64,000 nucleotides of DNA from DASSKA01 sp963839365 (GCA_963839365.1 CAWIUT010000001.1:124001-188000); one strand, 5' to 3'. Positions 50,612 to 60,025 are shown, counted from the stretch's first letter. Notes: generated by a model not told the origin, from the letters alone. Made by a program: numbers and translations.

Positions 50612-51763
50612 TCACGAATGCGGAATGTTTTTCCGGGCCTTGACGCGGCCGTGCCCGTCGAGCAGCACCATGTCGTCGCGGTGCACCACTTCCCGTTCGT
50701 ACGACGCGCCGAGCTCTCGAGCCAGCTGCCGGGTGGACCGGCCCAACAAGCCCGGGAGCTCGCCCGCGTCGTAGTTCACCAGCCCCCGTGCGACGGCCCT
50801 TCCGTCGGGTCCCACCAGGTCCACCGGGTCCCCTCCGGCGAACGAGCCCACCACCCCGGTGACACCGGCCGGCAGCAGCGACGCCCGCCTGCCGATGATC
50901 GCCCGCACGGCACCGTCGTCGAGCAGCAGCCGCCCCTTCGGCTCGGTGGCGTGTGCCAGCCACAGCAGCCGGGTAGGCCGCCGTCGACCGGTGGGGTGGA
51001 ACAGGGTTCCCGTCCGCTGACCGGCCAGGGCGGCGTCAACCTGGTCCACGGCGGTGAGCACCACGGTGATGCCGGCCTCGGTGGCGATCCGGGCCGCCTC
51101 CACCTTGGTGGCCATGCCTCCGGTCCCGACTCCGGCGGAGCCCGCTCCACCGATCCGGACGCTCTCCAGGTCGGCAGGACCGGCCACCTCCTCCAGCAAG
51201 GAGGCACCCGGCCGGTCGGGCGGTCCGTCGTAGAGCCCGGCCACGTCGCTGAGCAGCAGGAGCCGGTCGGCGTGCACCAGGTGCCCCACCAGGGCGGCCA
51301 GCCGGTCGTTGTCGCCGAACCTGATCTCAGAGGTCGCGACGGTGTCGTTCTCGTTCACCACCGGAAGCACTTCCATGTCCAGCAACCGCGCGAACGTGCG
51401 GTAGGCATTGCGGTAGTGGCTGCGCCGAGTGACGTCGTCGACGGTCAGCAGCACCTGCCCGACCCGGATCCCGTGCCGGGCGAACCGGTCGGTGTAGTGG
51501 TGCACCAGCAGCCCCTGACCGACCGACGCGGCGGCTTGCTGGGTTGCCAGGTCCCGGGGGCGGCGCGCCAGGCCGAGCGGGGCCAGGCCGGCGGCGATCG
51601 CGCCGGAAGACACCAGCACCAGCTCCACACCGCGGCTCCGGGCGGTGGCCAGCGCGTCGACCAGCCGCTCGAGCCGGTCCGGGTCCAGGCCCCCGGCCGC
51701 GGTGGTCAGCGACGAGGAGCCGACCTTGACCACCACGCGGCGGGCGCCCGGGCTGCTGGTCAC
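50612..51763 (-). CDS. proB: Glutamate 5-kinase
   Basis: 383 residues. The amino-acid-kinase domain has VVVKVGSSSLTT at 10-21, VSSGAIAAGLAPLG, VLPVVNENDTVATSEIRFGD and VGTGGMATKVEAA; a C-terminal PUA domain (about 280-370) has VDLVGPDGRAVARGLVNYDA. It catalyses the first step of proline synthesis. GTG 51763 overlaps the obgE stop by four bases. proA, normally next, is not in the window. Confidence 0.95.
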   Translation of the reverse strand: MTSSPGARRVVVKVGSSSLTTAAGGLDPDRLERLVDALATARSRGVELVLVSSGAIAAGLAPLGLARRPRDLATQQAAASVGQGLLVHHYTDRFARHGIRVGQVLLTVDDVTRRSHYRNAYRTFARLLDMEVLPVVNENDTVATSEIRFGDNDRLAALVGHLVHADRLLLLSDVAGLYDGPPDRPGASLLEEVAGPADLESVRIGGAGSAGVGTGGMATKVEAARIATEAGITVVLTAVDQVDAALAGQRTGTLFHPTGRRRPTRLLWLAHATEPKGRLLLDDGAVRAIIGRRASLLPAGVTGVVGSFAGGDPVDLVGPDGRAVARGLVNYDAGELPGLLGRSTRQLARELGASYEREVVHRDDMVLLDGHGRVKARKNIPHS

Positions 51764-53274
51764 CCCTCGTCCTCCCCGGAGCGAGCCCCCTCAGCGTCGG
51801 CTGCGGGGGTTGGCTCGTGGGCGTCCACGCGGCGGGCCACGTCGGCACGGGTCTCTCCCTCCGCGCGGTCCACGAACGCCTCCTCGATGGTCCGGCGCCG
51901 CCGGGCGGACGGCCGCATCTCCTCGAACCGGGTGTCCTCGCCCCGGCGGCCGAGCACGGTGACCCCCGCCTCGAGCATCGGCTTGAAGTCGAAGACAACG
52001 GCGTCGTCCTCCGGCCCGATCAGCACGGTGTCGCCCTCCTCGGCGCCGAGCTCGAGCAGTCGCTGCTCGACACCGACCCGGTTCAGCCGGTCGGCGAGGA
52101 AGCCGACGGCCTCGTCGTTGCTGAAGTCGGTCTGCCGCACCCAGCGCTCCGGCTTCTCCCCGCGCACGCGCCAGCCGTCCGCCGTACGACGCACGGTGAA
52201 GTCCTCGCGGCCGGACGCCTCCGGCGGGCGGATCACGATGCGCGCCGCCTCGGTCACCGGCTTCGCCTCTCGGCGTGCGGCGACCAGCTCGGCCATCGCG
52301 AAGGTCAGCTCGCGCAGGCCCTCGTGGCTGGCCGCCGAGATCGGGAACACGCGCAGCTCCCGGGCGGCGAGGTCCTCGGCCACGATGTCAGCGAGGTCGC
52401 GCCCGTCGGGAACGTCGATCTTGTTCAGGGCCACCAGCCGAGGCCGGTCCTCGAGGCCGCCGTAGCGGCGCAGCTCGTTCTCGATCACGTCCAGGTCGGA
52501 GAGCGGGTCGCGTCCCGGCTCCATCGTGGCCAGGTCGATCACGTGCACCAGCGCCGCACAGCGCTCGACGTGCCGCAGGAAGTCGTGGCCGAGGCCCCGC
52601 CCCTCGCTGGCGCCCTCGATGAGTCCCGGCACGTCGGCGACGGTGAAGGTGACGTCCCCGGCGGTGACCACCCCGAGGTTGGGCACCAGCGTGGTGAACG
52701 GGTAGTCGGCAACTTTGGGCCGGGCCCGGGAGATCGCGGCGATCAGGCTGGACTTGCCGGCGCTGGGGAACCCGACCAGCCCGACGTCGGCGACCACCTT
52801 CAGCTCGAGCACGATGGTGCGCTCCTCACCCGGCTCTCCGAGCAGCGCGAAGCCGGGCGCCTTGCGCTTGGTGGAGGCGAGCGCGGCGTTGCCGAGTCCG
52901 CCCCGGCCGCCCCCGGCGACGACGACCTCACTGCCCGCGCCCACGAGGTCGGCGAGCACGGTGCCGTGCTCGTCGCGGAGCACCGTGCCGACGGGCACCG
53001 GCAGCACCAGGTCCTCACCGTGCGCGCCGTTGCGGTGCCCGCCTTCGCCGTGGCCGCCGTGCGCGGCTCGGCGCTCCCGGCTGTGGTAGTAGTCGACCAG
53101 TGTGGTCACGTCAGGGTCCACCCGCAGGACCACGCTGCCGCCCGGGCCACCGTTCCCGCCGTCGGGCCCGCCGAGCGGCTTGAACTTCTCCCGGTGCACC
53201 GAGGCCACTCCGTTGCCGCCACGGCCGGCGAGGACGCGCAGCACCACGCGGTCGACGAACGTCGGCACTGCCAT
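51760..53274 (-). CDS. obgE: Obg family GTPase
   Basis: 504 residues. Glycine-rich Obg fold (1-160) with FKPLGGPDGGNGGPGGSVVL, G domain (about 160-335) with GFPSAGKSS (G1), DVPGLIEGASEG (G3) and NKID (G4), then an OCT domain (about 360-430) and a charged Glu/Arg-rich tail. It couples ribosome assembly to growth and stress. ATG 53274 has AGGAGGG upstream. Followed directly by proB. Confidence 0.97.
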   Translation of the reverse strand: MAVPTFVDRVVLRVLAGRGGNGVASVHREKFKPLGGPDGGNGGPGGSVVLRVDPDVTTLVDYYHSRERRAAHGGHGEGGHRNGAHGEDLVLPVPVGTVLRDEHGTVLADLVGAGSEVVVAGGGRGGLGNAALASTKRKAPGFALLGEPGEERTIVLELKVVADVGLVGFPSAGKSSLIAAISRARPKVADYPFTTLVPNLGVVTAGDVTFTVADVPGLIEGASEGRGLGHDFLRHVERCAALVHVIDLATMEPGRDPLSDLDVIENELRRYGGLEDRPRLVALNKIDVPDGRDLADIVAEDLAARELRVFPISAASHEGLRELTFAMAELVAARREAKPVTEAARIVIRPPEASGREDFTVRRTADGWRVRGEKPERWVRQTDFSNDEAVGFLADRLNRVGVEQRLLELGAEEGDTVLIGPEDDAVVFDFKPMLEAGVTVLGRRGEDTRFEEMRPSARRRRTIEEAFVDRAEGETRADVARRVDAHEPTPAADAEGARSGEDEG

Positions 53275-53319
53275 GGCGCCCTCCTTCGAGGTAGGGGTGA
53301 GAACAGCGATCAAAACAGC

Positions 53320-53354
53320 GAGGGGCGGCCCGCCGTATCGGCGACCCGCCCCTC
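53320..53354 (-). terminator. Intercistronic hairpin between rpmA and obgE
   Basis: GAGGGGCGG (53,320-53,328) pairs with CCGCCCCTC (53,346-53,354), enclosing a smaller GCCG/CGGC hairpin. On the transcript strand it is followed by CGCTGTTTTGATC, a weak T run. It probably reduces read-through from the ribosomal protein genes into obgE or stabilises the upstream mRNA end. Confidence 0.55.
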
Positions 53355-53377
53355 GGGGGACTCTCAGACGGCCGCGG

Positions 53378-53632
53378 TCACTGCCCCGGCACGACGTTGA
53401 CGACCCGACGTCCGCGCCGGGTGCCGAACTCGACGTTGCCGCCGACCAGTGCGAACAGGGTGTCGTCCCCGCCGCGGCCGACGCCGCTGCCGGGGTGGAA
53501 GTGCGTACCCCGCTGGCGGACGATGATCTCGCCGGCGTTGACCAGCTGGCCGCCGAAGCGCTTCACGCCGAGCCGCTGCGCGTTGGAGTCGCGCCCGTTC
53601 CTGGTGGACGCCGCGCCCTTCTTGTGTGCCAT
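53378..53632 (-). CDS. rpmA: 50S ribosomal protein L27
   Basis: 84 residues. MAHKKGAASTRNGRDSNAQR and LGVKRFGGQLVNAGEIIVRQRG are diagnostic for L27, and the length is normal. The N-terminus needs no processing (no Staphylococcus-type extension). ATG 53632 follows AGGAACTG. It is 27 bases after rplU. Confidence 0.98.
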   Translation of the reverse strand: MAHKKGAASTRNGRDSNAQRLGVKRFGGQLVNAGEIIVRQRGTHFHPGSGVGRGGDDTLFALVGGNVEFGTRRGRRVVNVVPGQ

Positions 53633-53659
53633 ATCAGTTCCTCGGTTCGCGTGGGTGGG

Positions 53660-53971
53660 CTACTTGGCCGAGATGTCGGTGACCTTGACCTGGGTGTACT
53701 TCTGCCGGTGCCCCTGGCGCTTGCGGTAGCCGGTCTTGTTCTTGTACTTCAAGATCGTGATCTTCGGCCCCTTGGCCTCCCCGAGCACCTCGGCGGTCAC
53801 CGAGACCTTGGCGAGTGCGTCCGGGGACGAGGTCACCTTGTCCCCGTCGACCAGGAGGACCGCCGGCAGGGTCAGCGACTCGCCCACCTCATGGGCGGCC
53901 TTGTCGATGTCGATGACGTCACCAACGGCAACCTTCTGCTGCTGGCCGCCACTACGCACGATCGCGTACAC
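53660..53971 (-). CDS. rplU: 50S ribosomal protein L21
   Basis: 103 residues, the usual L21 length. YAIVRSGGQQQKVAVGDVID at the start and KYKNKTGYRKRQGHRQKYTQ near the end define the family. GTG 53971 is the start; the frame is open further upstream, but that part is the leader. First gene of rplU-rpmA-obgE-proB. Confidence 0.98.
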   Translation of the reverse strand: MYAIVRSGGQQQKVAVGDVIDIDKAAHEVGESLTLPAVLLVDGDKVTSSPDALAKVSVTAEVLGEAKGPKITILKYKNKTGYRKRQGHRQKYTQVKVTDISAK

Positions 53972-54107
53972 CGCGGACTCACTCTCTTCGTCGGACTTCG
54001 GGTCATCTCGTGCGCGCGTGCGACGGGCACACGAGGGCGGGCATGCCAGGCCGGCCACAGGCAACGGAGCAAACCACTGGGCAAACCACTGAGCACACCG
54101 AGGGGCA

Positions 54108-54137
54108 AGTCTAGGAGATGCCCCAGCGATCCGCCAA
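54108..54137 (-). promoter_or_regulatory. Putative promoter of rplU-rpmA-obgE
   Basis: On the minus strand TTGGCG (54,137-54,132) and TAGACT (54,113-54,108) are 18 bases apart, close to primary-sigma consensus. The resulting leader of about 130 bases contains CAGTGGTTTGC twice (about 54,074-54,098), which may be part of an L21 leader structure. Confidence 0.55.
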
Positions 54138-54154
54138 AACGGGGCCCGCCCGGG

Positions 54155-57100
54155 TCAGCGGCGCCGGCCGGTCTTGGTCTTGACCGGGACACGTCCGCCG
54201 CTCGCGTCGGAGCCCGCCCCATGGTCAGCATCGGCGGTCGCCTGGTCGGCCCCCTGGTCGGCCCCCTCGTCGGCCGGCGAGTCGGTCCCGGAGAGGTGGG
54301 CGACGTCCCCGTCGGAGCGGCGGTGGTCGCCTTCCTCCGGGTGTCCGCTCGGTGTCCCACTGGCTCCGGCGCTGGGTGGGCCGGCAGGACGGGAGCTGCG
54401 CCTGCGGACCCGGGTCACCACCTTGGGGGCGGCGAGCTCGGGTGCGGCAGCAGGCTCGGTCTCCGGCCGGCTCCCGGTGCTGGACTCCGACGGGGACACA
54501 GGCTGCGGCTCGGGCTGGGACTCGGTCTGGGACTCGGTCTGGGACTCCGGCTGGGAGTCCGCTTGGGGCTGCGGCCGGGAGGCGGCTGTGTCCTGCGGCT
54601 GTGCGGTCGTCGTCTCACCCTGGGCACCGGGCTCGCTGTCGACGGCCCCCATCTCACTCTCGCGGGGCTGCTCGGGGCGGGCCATCGCGGCGACGTCCTT
54701 CGGCGAAGGAGGGCCCTGGGTCCCGTTGCCCTGGCCCTTGCCACGCTCGTCGGCCTGGTTGTCCTTGCCGCGACCACGACCACTGCGGCGACCGCGCTTG
54801 GAGTCCTCCTCGGGCTTCTTCTGCTCGACAGGCTCGTGGTGCACGAGCAGGCCGCGGCCCTGGCAGTGCTCGCAGCTCTCGCTGAACGCCTCGAGCAGCC
54901 CGGTGCCGATCCGCTTGCGCGTCATCTGCACCAGGCCCAGGGAGGTAACCTCGGCGACCTGGTGGCGGGTGCGGTCCCGGCCGAGGCACTCCACCAGCCG
55001 CCTCAGCACCAGGTCGCGGTTGCTCTCCAGCACCATGTCGATGAAGTCGATGACGACGATGCCGCCGATGTCGCGCAGCCGCAGCTGGCGCACGATCTCC
55101 TCGGCCGCCTCCAGGTTGTTCTTGGTGACGGTCTCCTCGAGGTTCCCGCCGGATCCGGTGAACTTACCGGTGTTCACGTCGATGACGGTCATCGCCTCGG
55201 TGCGGTCGATGATCAGCGAGCCGCCGGAGGGCAGCCACACCTTGCGGTCCAGCCCCTTCGCGATCTGCTCGTCGATGCGGTACTCGGCGAAGACGTCCCT
55301 GTCCGAGTCGCTCCACCGCTCCAGCCGGTCGGCCAGGTCCGGGGCGACGTGCTGCACGTAACCGTCAACCATGTCCCATGCGTCGTCGCCCGAGACGACG
55401 AGCTTGTCGAAGTCCTCGGTGAACAGGTCCCGGACCACCTTCAGCGTCAGGTCGGGCTCGCCGTACAGCAGCTGCGGAGCGTTGCCCTTCTCGGCCTTGG
55501 CGGAGATGTCGCTCCACCGGGCGGTGAGCCGCTCGACGTCCCGGGTGAGCTCGTCCTCGCTGGCTCCCTCGGCGGCGGTGCGCACGATGACGCCGGCGCT
55601 GTCGGGCACGATCTGCTTGAGCAGGGTCTTGAGCCGGTTCCGCTCGGTGTCCGGGAGCTTGCGCGAGATGCCGCTGGTGGTGCCGTCCGGGACGTAGACC
55701 AGGAACCGCCCGGGCAGCGCGATCTGGCTGGTCAGCCGGGCTCCCTTGTGCCCGATCGGGTCCTTGGTGACCTGGACGAGCACGGGCTGGCCGGACTTGA
55801 GCACCTGCTCGATCTTCCGGTTGCCGTCCTTGCCGCCGAGCGCATCCCAGTTGACCTCGCCGGCGTAGAGCACCGCGTTGCGCCCCTTGCCGATGTCGAT
55901 GAAGGCGGCCTCCATGGACGGGAGCACGTTCTGCACGCGGCCGAGGTAGACGTTGCCGATCAGCGAGGTCTGCGACTCGCGGGCGACGTAGTGCTCGACG
56001 AGCACCTTGTCCTCGAGCACGGCGATCTGGGTCAGGTCCTGCTTCTGCCGCATCACCATGACCCGGTCCACGGCCTCGCGGCGAGCCAGGAACTCGGCCT
56101 CGCTGACGATCGGTGCGCGCCGCCGACCGGCCTCCCGGCCCTCACGGCGGCGCTGCCGCTTCGCCTCGAGGCGGGTCGAACCGGTCAACGCCGTGATCTC
56201 GTCCTCGGCCGAGCGCCCCTTGCGGACCTTCGTGACCGTGTTCTGCGGCTCATCGCTCGACGGCTCGGCGTCGTCCCCGGACCGGCGGCGCCGGCGCCGC
56301 CTGCGGCTGCTGCCCGACTCGGACGCCTGGCCGTCCTGCGCGTCCTGCTTGTCGCCGTCGCCCTTCTTGCCCGACCGTCCGGACCCGCTCTCGGCAGCCG
56401 AGCTCTGGTCCTCTTCGCCCTGGCCCTCATCGGCCTGGGAGTCGCCGTCGCCGCCACCCCTGCGGCGGCGCCGTCCTCCGCGGCGACGCCGGCGTCGGCC
56501 GCCGCCGCCCTCCCCACTGTCCTCGGCGGGCCGCTCCCCTGACCCTTCGGCCTCGGCAGGCTCAGCGGTCTCCTCCGGCAGCGGCTCCTCGGGAGCAGCG
56601 GCCTTCTTCTTGGCCGTCGACTTCCTGGCAGCCCGGACCGGTTTCGGGGGCTGGAAGAGCGGCACCGGAGCCGCAGCCGCCGACAACTCGGTCTCGGCGA
56701 CCGGCCCTGACTCGGTGGCCCCCGAGTCCGCCTGCCCGCCGGACTGCCCGGCGTCCTTCCCGGCGTCCTGGCCTGGCTGCTGCTCGGTTCGCCCCTCGGC
56801 CGCTTCCGTGACGGCCCCGGCGGTCGACTTGGATGCGGCCTTCTTCGCGGTGGTCTTCTTGGCGGCCGTCTTCTTGGTCGCCGTCTTCTTGGTGGTCGTC
56901 TTCTTCGCGGCCTTCTTGGCCGCCTTCTTGGCCGGAGCCTCGGGGTTCTCGGTGCCCTCGGTGCTGTCCGCAGAGCCGGCCTCGGGTGCGTCCGTGGCGG
57001 AGGTCTCCCCGGCACTCGCCGCAGTGGCGGACTCGGGCGTCGGACCAGCATCGGCCGCCGTGGTCTTCTTGCGGGTGGACTTCTTGGCGCTCTTCCGCGG

Positions 57101-57274
57101 ACCCGCCTTCTTCGCAGCCGGCGCAGGTCGGTCCGCCGCGGCACCGGCCGGGTCGGGGTCCGGGCCCGCTCCGGGGTTCGCCTCCCGGCCCGCCCCCCCG
57201 GGGACCTCTGGGCCCGGCTCGGCGCCGGCCTGCGGCGCGGTGGTCTCGGTGGTGGGATTCTCGTCGTCGAGCAT
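54155..57274 (-). CDS. RNase E/G family ribonuclease, very large with repetitive flanks
   Basis: 1,039 residues. The N-terminal 380 residues are low complexity: a Lys/Ala/Thr block (KKAAKKAAKKTTTKKTATKK, about 115-165), acidic stretches and Arg clusters (GGRRRRRRGGRRRR). The catalytic core starts near 420 with the S1 domain (LIGNVYLGRVQNVLPSMEAA), then VIDFIDMVLESNRD carrying the magnesium-binding Asp, and the zinc link CEHCQGRG near 820. A Ser/Gln/Glu repeat tail (SQPESQTESQTESQPEP) follows. It cleaves AU-rich single-stranded RNA and processes rRNA and mRNA. ATG 57274 has GGAGAG upstream. The low-complexity arms probably serve as scaffold or condensate-forming regions. Confidence 0.93.
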   Translation of the reverse strand: MLDDENPTTETTAPQAGAEPGPEVPGGAGREANPGAGPDPDPAGAAADRPAPAAKKAGPRKSAKKSTRKKTTAADAGPTPESATAASAGETSATDAPEAGSADSTEGTENPEAPAKKAAKKAAKKTTTKKTATKKTAAKKTTAKKAASKSTAGAVTEAAEGRTEQQPGQDAGKDAGQSGGQADSGATESGPVAETELSAAAAPVPLFQPPKPVRAARKSTAKKKAAAPEEPLPEETAEPAEAEGSGERPAEDSGEGGGGRRRRRRGGRRRRRGGGDGDSQADEGQGEEDQSSAAESGSGRSGKKGDGDKQDAQDGQASESGSSRRRRRRRRSGDDAEPSSDEPQNTVTKVRKGRSAEDEITALTGSTRLEAKRQRRREGREAGRRRAPIVSEAEFLARREAVDRVMVMRQKQDLTQIAVLEDKVLVEHYVARESQTSLIGNVYLGRVQNVLPSMEAAFIDIGKGRNAVLYAGEVNWDALGGKDGNRKIEQVLKSGQPVLVQVTKDPIGHKGARLTSQIALPGRFLVYVPDGTTSGISRKLPDTERNRLKTLLKQIVPDSAGVIVRTAAEGASEDELTRDVERLTARWSDISAKAEKGNAPQLLYGEPDLTLKVVRDLFTEDFDKLVVSGDDAWDMVDGYVQHVAPDLADRLERWSDSDRDVFAEYRIDEQIAKGLDRKVWLPSGGSLIIDRTEAMTVIDVNTGKFTGSGGNLEETVTKNNLEAAEEIVRQLRLRDIGGIVVIDFIDMVLESNRDLVLRRLVECLGRDRTRHQVAEVTSLGLVQMTRKRIGTGLLEAFSESCEHCQGRGLLVHHEPVEQKKPEEDSKRGRRSGRGRGKDNQADERGKGQGNGTQGPPSPKDVAAMARPEQPRESEMGAVDSEPGAQGETTTAQPQDTAASRPQPQADSQPESQTESQTESQPEPQPVSPSESSTGSRPETEPAAAPELAAPKVVTRVRRRSSRPAGPPSAGASGTPSGHPEEGDHRRSDGDVAHLSGTDSPADEGADQGADQATADADHGAGSDASGGRVPVKTKTGRRR

Positions 57275-57483
57275 CTGCTCTCCTAGGCCCCGGGACTCCC
57301 TCACCGGGATCCGCGCGGGGCGGTGTCGGTCGTCGACCGGCGCGCCGGTCGAACGCAAGCCTGCAGTCGCGGCCCCGCCGAGGCGGAGCAACCGACGACA
57401 CCCTCCGTCACTGCCCGTCGCAGGACGTCCGCGCCGGCACTTCCGCGGTCAGCAGCTCAACAAGACCGTGCTGTCACCATCGG

Positions 57484-58224
57484 TCATACTGCGTCGCGGT
57501 CGGGTGCCAACGGATCGCCCAACGTGCCGAGCTCCGCATCCAGTGGGCCTTGGGCCAGCCGCTCATACAGCACTGCAGCCTCGACCTCAAGCCCCGCCAC
57601 CGTGCGAAGTCCGGCGAGGACGTCGTCGGGTCTCACGGCCGGGGTTCCGTGCCGTAGGACCACCTCCAGTATCGCACACGCCTGGTCGGGCTCCGGCACA
57701 GGACACGTCCGAAGGCTCACCACCGCCTCCCGGCAGTCGAACTCGCGCAGCCCCTTCTTGGTCATCCGCTGGACCTGTACCTCGGCGGTCTCCAGGAACT
57801 GGCGAACCGCCTCTTCGGCGCGGGCGGTCTCGATCGCGGGGAGGGCCATTCGCCAGCGGCTGCCCTCCAGCCGATCCGCGAGCGACCCGGCTCCGGCCAC
57901 CACGACGACGAGCACGTCGAGACCGGAAGGCAGCGCGTCGTCGAGGGCGCGGAGGACCTGCTCCGGCTGCACCGCCTCGGCCATGGCCAGCTCGAGGTAC
58001 TCCGCCTCGCTGGCGGCGCCGGTCGGGGAGGCGCCGGCGTAGGAGATCCGCGGGTGCGGGTTGAACCCGGAGGAGTAGGCCACCGGTAGTCCGGCCCGGG
58101 CCACCGCACGTTCGAAGGCCCGGGAGAAGTCTCGGTGGCTGGTGAACCGTAGCCGCCCGCGCTTGGCGTAGCGGACCCGCAGCCGCTGCACCGGAGGGGC
58201 CTGCTGCTCGGGCTGTTGAGGCAC
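57484..58224 (-). CDS. TIGR03936/DUF2344 radical-SAM-linked protein
   Basis: 246 residues. RLRVRYAKRGRLRFTSHRDF, SRAFERAVARAGLPVAYSSG and FNPHPRISYAGASPTGAASE are the signature of the TIGR03936 family, which accompanies or is fused to the B12-binding radical SAM protein found at 60,129. The joint role is thought to be RNA or nucleotide modification but is unproven. The gene lies 209 bases upstream of the RNase gene; in relatives it directly follows the radical SAM gene, but here two plus-strand genes intervene. Confidence 0.88.
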   Translation of the reverse strand: MPQQPEQQAPPVQRLRVRYAKRGRLRFTSHRDFSRAFERAVARAGLPVAYSSGFNPHPRISYAGASPTGAASEAEYLELAMAEAVQPEQVLRALDDALPSGLDVLVVVVAGAGSLADRLEGSRWRMALPAIETARAEEAVRQFLETAEVQVQRMTKKGLREFDCREAVVSLRTCPVPEPDQACAILEVVLRHGTPAVRPDDVLAGLRTVAGLEVEAAVLYERLAQGPLDAELGTLGDPLAPDRDAV

Positions 58225-58308
58225 ACCGGCACCCTACCGGCTGGTCGCAGGACTCCCGCACCGTCGGGTCCGGAGCCCCGTGCCTGCTGGTCGTGGGCAT
58301 CTTGGACA

Positions 58309-59535
58309 ATGGTCCGAGTGACCACCCCCGGCGGGCACGAGGACTCTCGTGCGGAGAAGATCCTCGTCGTCGTCGGCATCGTCGTGCTCGCCTTCAACCT
58401 GCGCCCGGCCGCGGTCAGCGTCGGGCCGGTCCTCGACGAGCTGACCGGCTCGCTCGGCATGTCGGCGGTGGTGGCCGGGGTGCTGACGACGCTGCCGGTG
58501 CTGGCGTTCGCGGGCGTCGGGGCGCTTGCCCCCACGCTGGCCCGGCGGGCAGGCGCCCATCGGATCACCCTGGTCTCCCTGGTCGCGGTGGTCGTGGGGC
58601 TGGGCCTGCGCGCGGAGACCTCCTCGGTGCCGGTTTTCCTGCTGCTCTCGCTGCTCGCGCTGTCGGGGATGGCCACCGCGAACGTGCTGCTGCCGTCGCT
58701 GGTGAAGCTGCACTTCCCGAACAAGGTCGGAGTGCTGACCTCGGTGTACACCACGGCGCTGGCCCTCGGCCTGACCCTGGCCTCCATCACCACGGTGCCG
58801 ATCTCCCACACGTTCGGGTCATGGCGCTGGGGGCTGTTCGCCTGGGCGGTCACCGCCCTGGTCGCGGCGCTGCCCTGGTTCCTGCTCGTCCGGCACGACC
58901 GCACCCCGGATGACGCCCCGCACACGATCACCCTCGCGGCGGTGGGCCGGACCCGGATCGGCTGGCTGATGGCGCTGTTCTTCGGGTTGCAGTCGCTGCA
59001 GGCCTACTCGGTCTTCGGCTGGTTCGCGCAGGTCTACCGGGACGCCGGCTTCTCCCCCGCCACCGCCGGCCTGCTGCTCGGCGTGATCACGGCGATGAGC
59101 GTCCCGTTGTCGTTCTGGCTGCCCGCCTGGGCGGCGCGCATGGAGCGGCAGACCTGGCTGATCGCCAGCTTGGTGCTGTGCTACCCCGTCGGCTACCTCG
59201 GTCTGCTCGTCGCACCGGTGGCCGGCGCCTGGCTGTGGGCCATCCTGGTGGGCATCGCGGCGGCGGTGTTCCCCATCGCCCTGGTGCTGATCGGCCTGCG
59301 CGCCCGCACGAGCGCCGGTACCGCCGCCCTGTCGGGCTTCACCCAGTCGGTCGGCTACCTGATCGCGGCGGTCGGCCCGCTCGGCGTCGGGGTGCTGTAC
59401 GGGCTTACCGGAGGGTGGACGGTGCCGCTTTCCGCGCTGATGGTCCTGGTCGTTCCCCAGCTGGTGACCGGGCTGCTCATCGCGCGTCCGGCGTACGTCG
59501 AGGACCAGCTGCAACGGTTGCCCGCCCGCCCTTGA
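58309..59535 (+). CDS. MFS transporter, CynX/NimT type
   Basis: 408 residues with about twelve hydrophobic segments. LAFNLRPAAVSVGPVLDELT in the first helix and GLQSLQAYSVFGWFAQVYRD in the middle are typical of the CynX/NimT (cyanate and nitroimidazole) branch. The cargo is unknown. Start at ATG 58309 or GTG 58318. It is divergent from the TIGR03936 gene and flanked by radical-SAM genes on the other strand, suggesting later insertion. Confidence 0.88.
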   Translation: MVRVTTPGGHEDSRAEKILVVVGIVVLAFNLRPAAVSVGPVLDELTGSLGMSAVVAGVLTTLPVLAFAGVGALAPTLARRAGAHRITLVSLVAVVVGLGLRAETSSVPVFLLLSLLALSGMATANVLLPSLVKLHFPNKVGVLTSVYTTALALGLTLASITTVPISHTFGSWRWGLFAWAVTALVAALPWFLLVRHDRTPDDAPHTITLAAVGRTRIGWLMALFFGLQSLQAYSVFGWFAQVYRDAGFSPATAGLLLGVITAMSVPLSFWLPAWAARMERQTWLIASLVLCYPVGYLGLLVAPVAGAWLWAILVGIAAAVFPIALVLIGLRARTSAGTAALSGFTQSVGYLIAAVGPLGVGVLYGLTGGWTVPLSALMVLVVPQLVTGLLIARPAYVEDQLQRLPARP

Positions 59536-59635
59536 GCCGCGGGCCGCAATTCCCCCGCGGCGGGGACATTGGCCCCTGGCGGGACAGTGGCGGTCCGACG
59601 CACGCTGGCACCGTAGTGAAGGGAGGTGAAGTTCG

Positions 59636-60025
59636 ATGCGACTGACACTGCGAGACTCGCTGGCCTCGATCCTGGTCCTGGCCATCGCCGTGCCCTACGT
59701 CGGCTACCTCGTGAACGGCTCCGCGCCGTTCGTCCAGGACCCGCGCGGCATGGCAGCGGTCGGACTGGTCCTGGGCTTCGTGGCGTTCCTGCTGATGTGG
59801 GGGCCCGACGTCTTCGACCGGATGGGCAAGATCGAGCTGACGGTCGCGATCGTGTCCCTGGGACTCGGCATCGCAGCCCTCGTGCTGGCTGAGATGGCCT
59901 TCGCGGAGGTGCTGCTGGCCCTGTTCATGGTCTCGATCCTCGTGGTCTGGGCGATCGAGCTGATGGACCACCTCGGGATGCTCCCGGGGTCGACCCACCA
60001 CCCGACCAGCCCGATGCACGCGTAG
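59636..60025 (+). CDS. Hypothetical four-helix membrane protein
   Basis: 129 residues with four hydrophobic segments (about 8-26, 40-56, 68-86, 88-107). No family recognised. GGGAGGTGA eight bases upstream of ATG 59636 is a strong ribosome site. It follows the MFS gene by 100 bases on the same strand and ends before a strong hairpin. Confidence 0.65.
   Translation: MRLTLRDSLASILVLAIAVPYVGYLVNGSAPFVQDPRGMAAVGLVLGFVAFLLMWGPDVFDRMGKIELTVAIVSLGLGIAALVLAEMAFAEVLLALFMVSILVVWAIELMDHLGMLPGSTHHPTSPMHA

Noticed and set aside
53102..56542. 1,146-codon plus-strand frame opposite obgE, rplU and rne
   Set aside because: Covers several well-supported genes on the other strand and has leucine/arginine-rich low-information sequence.
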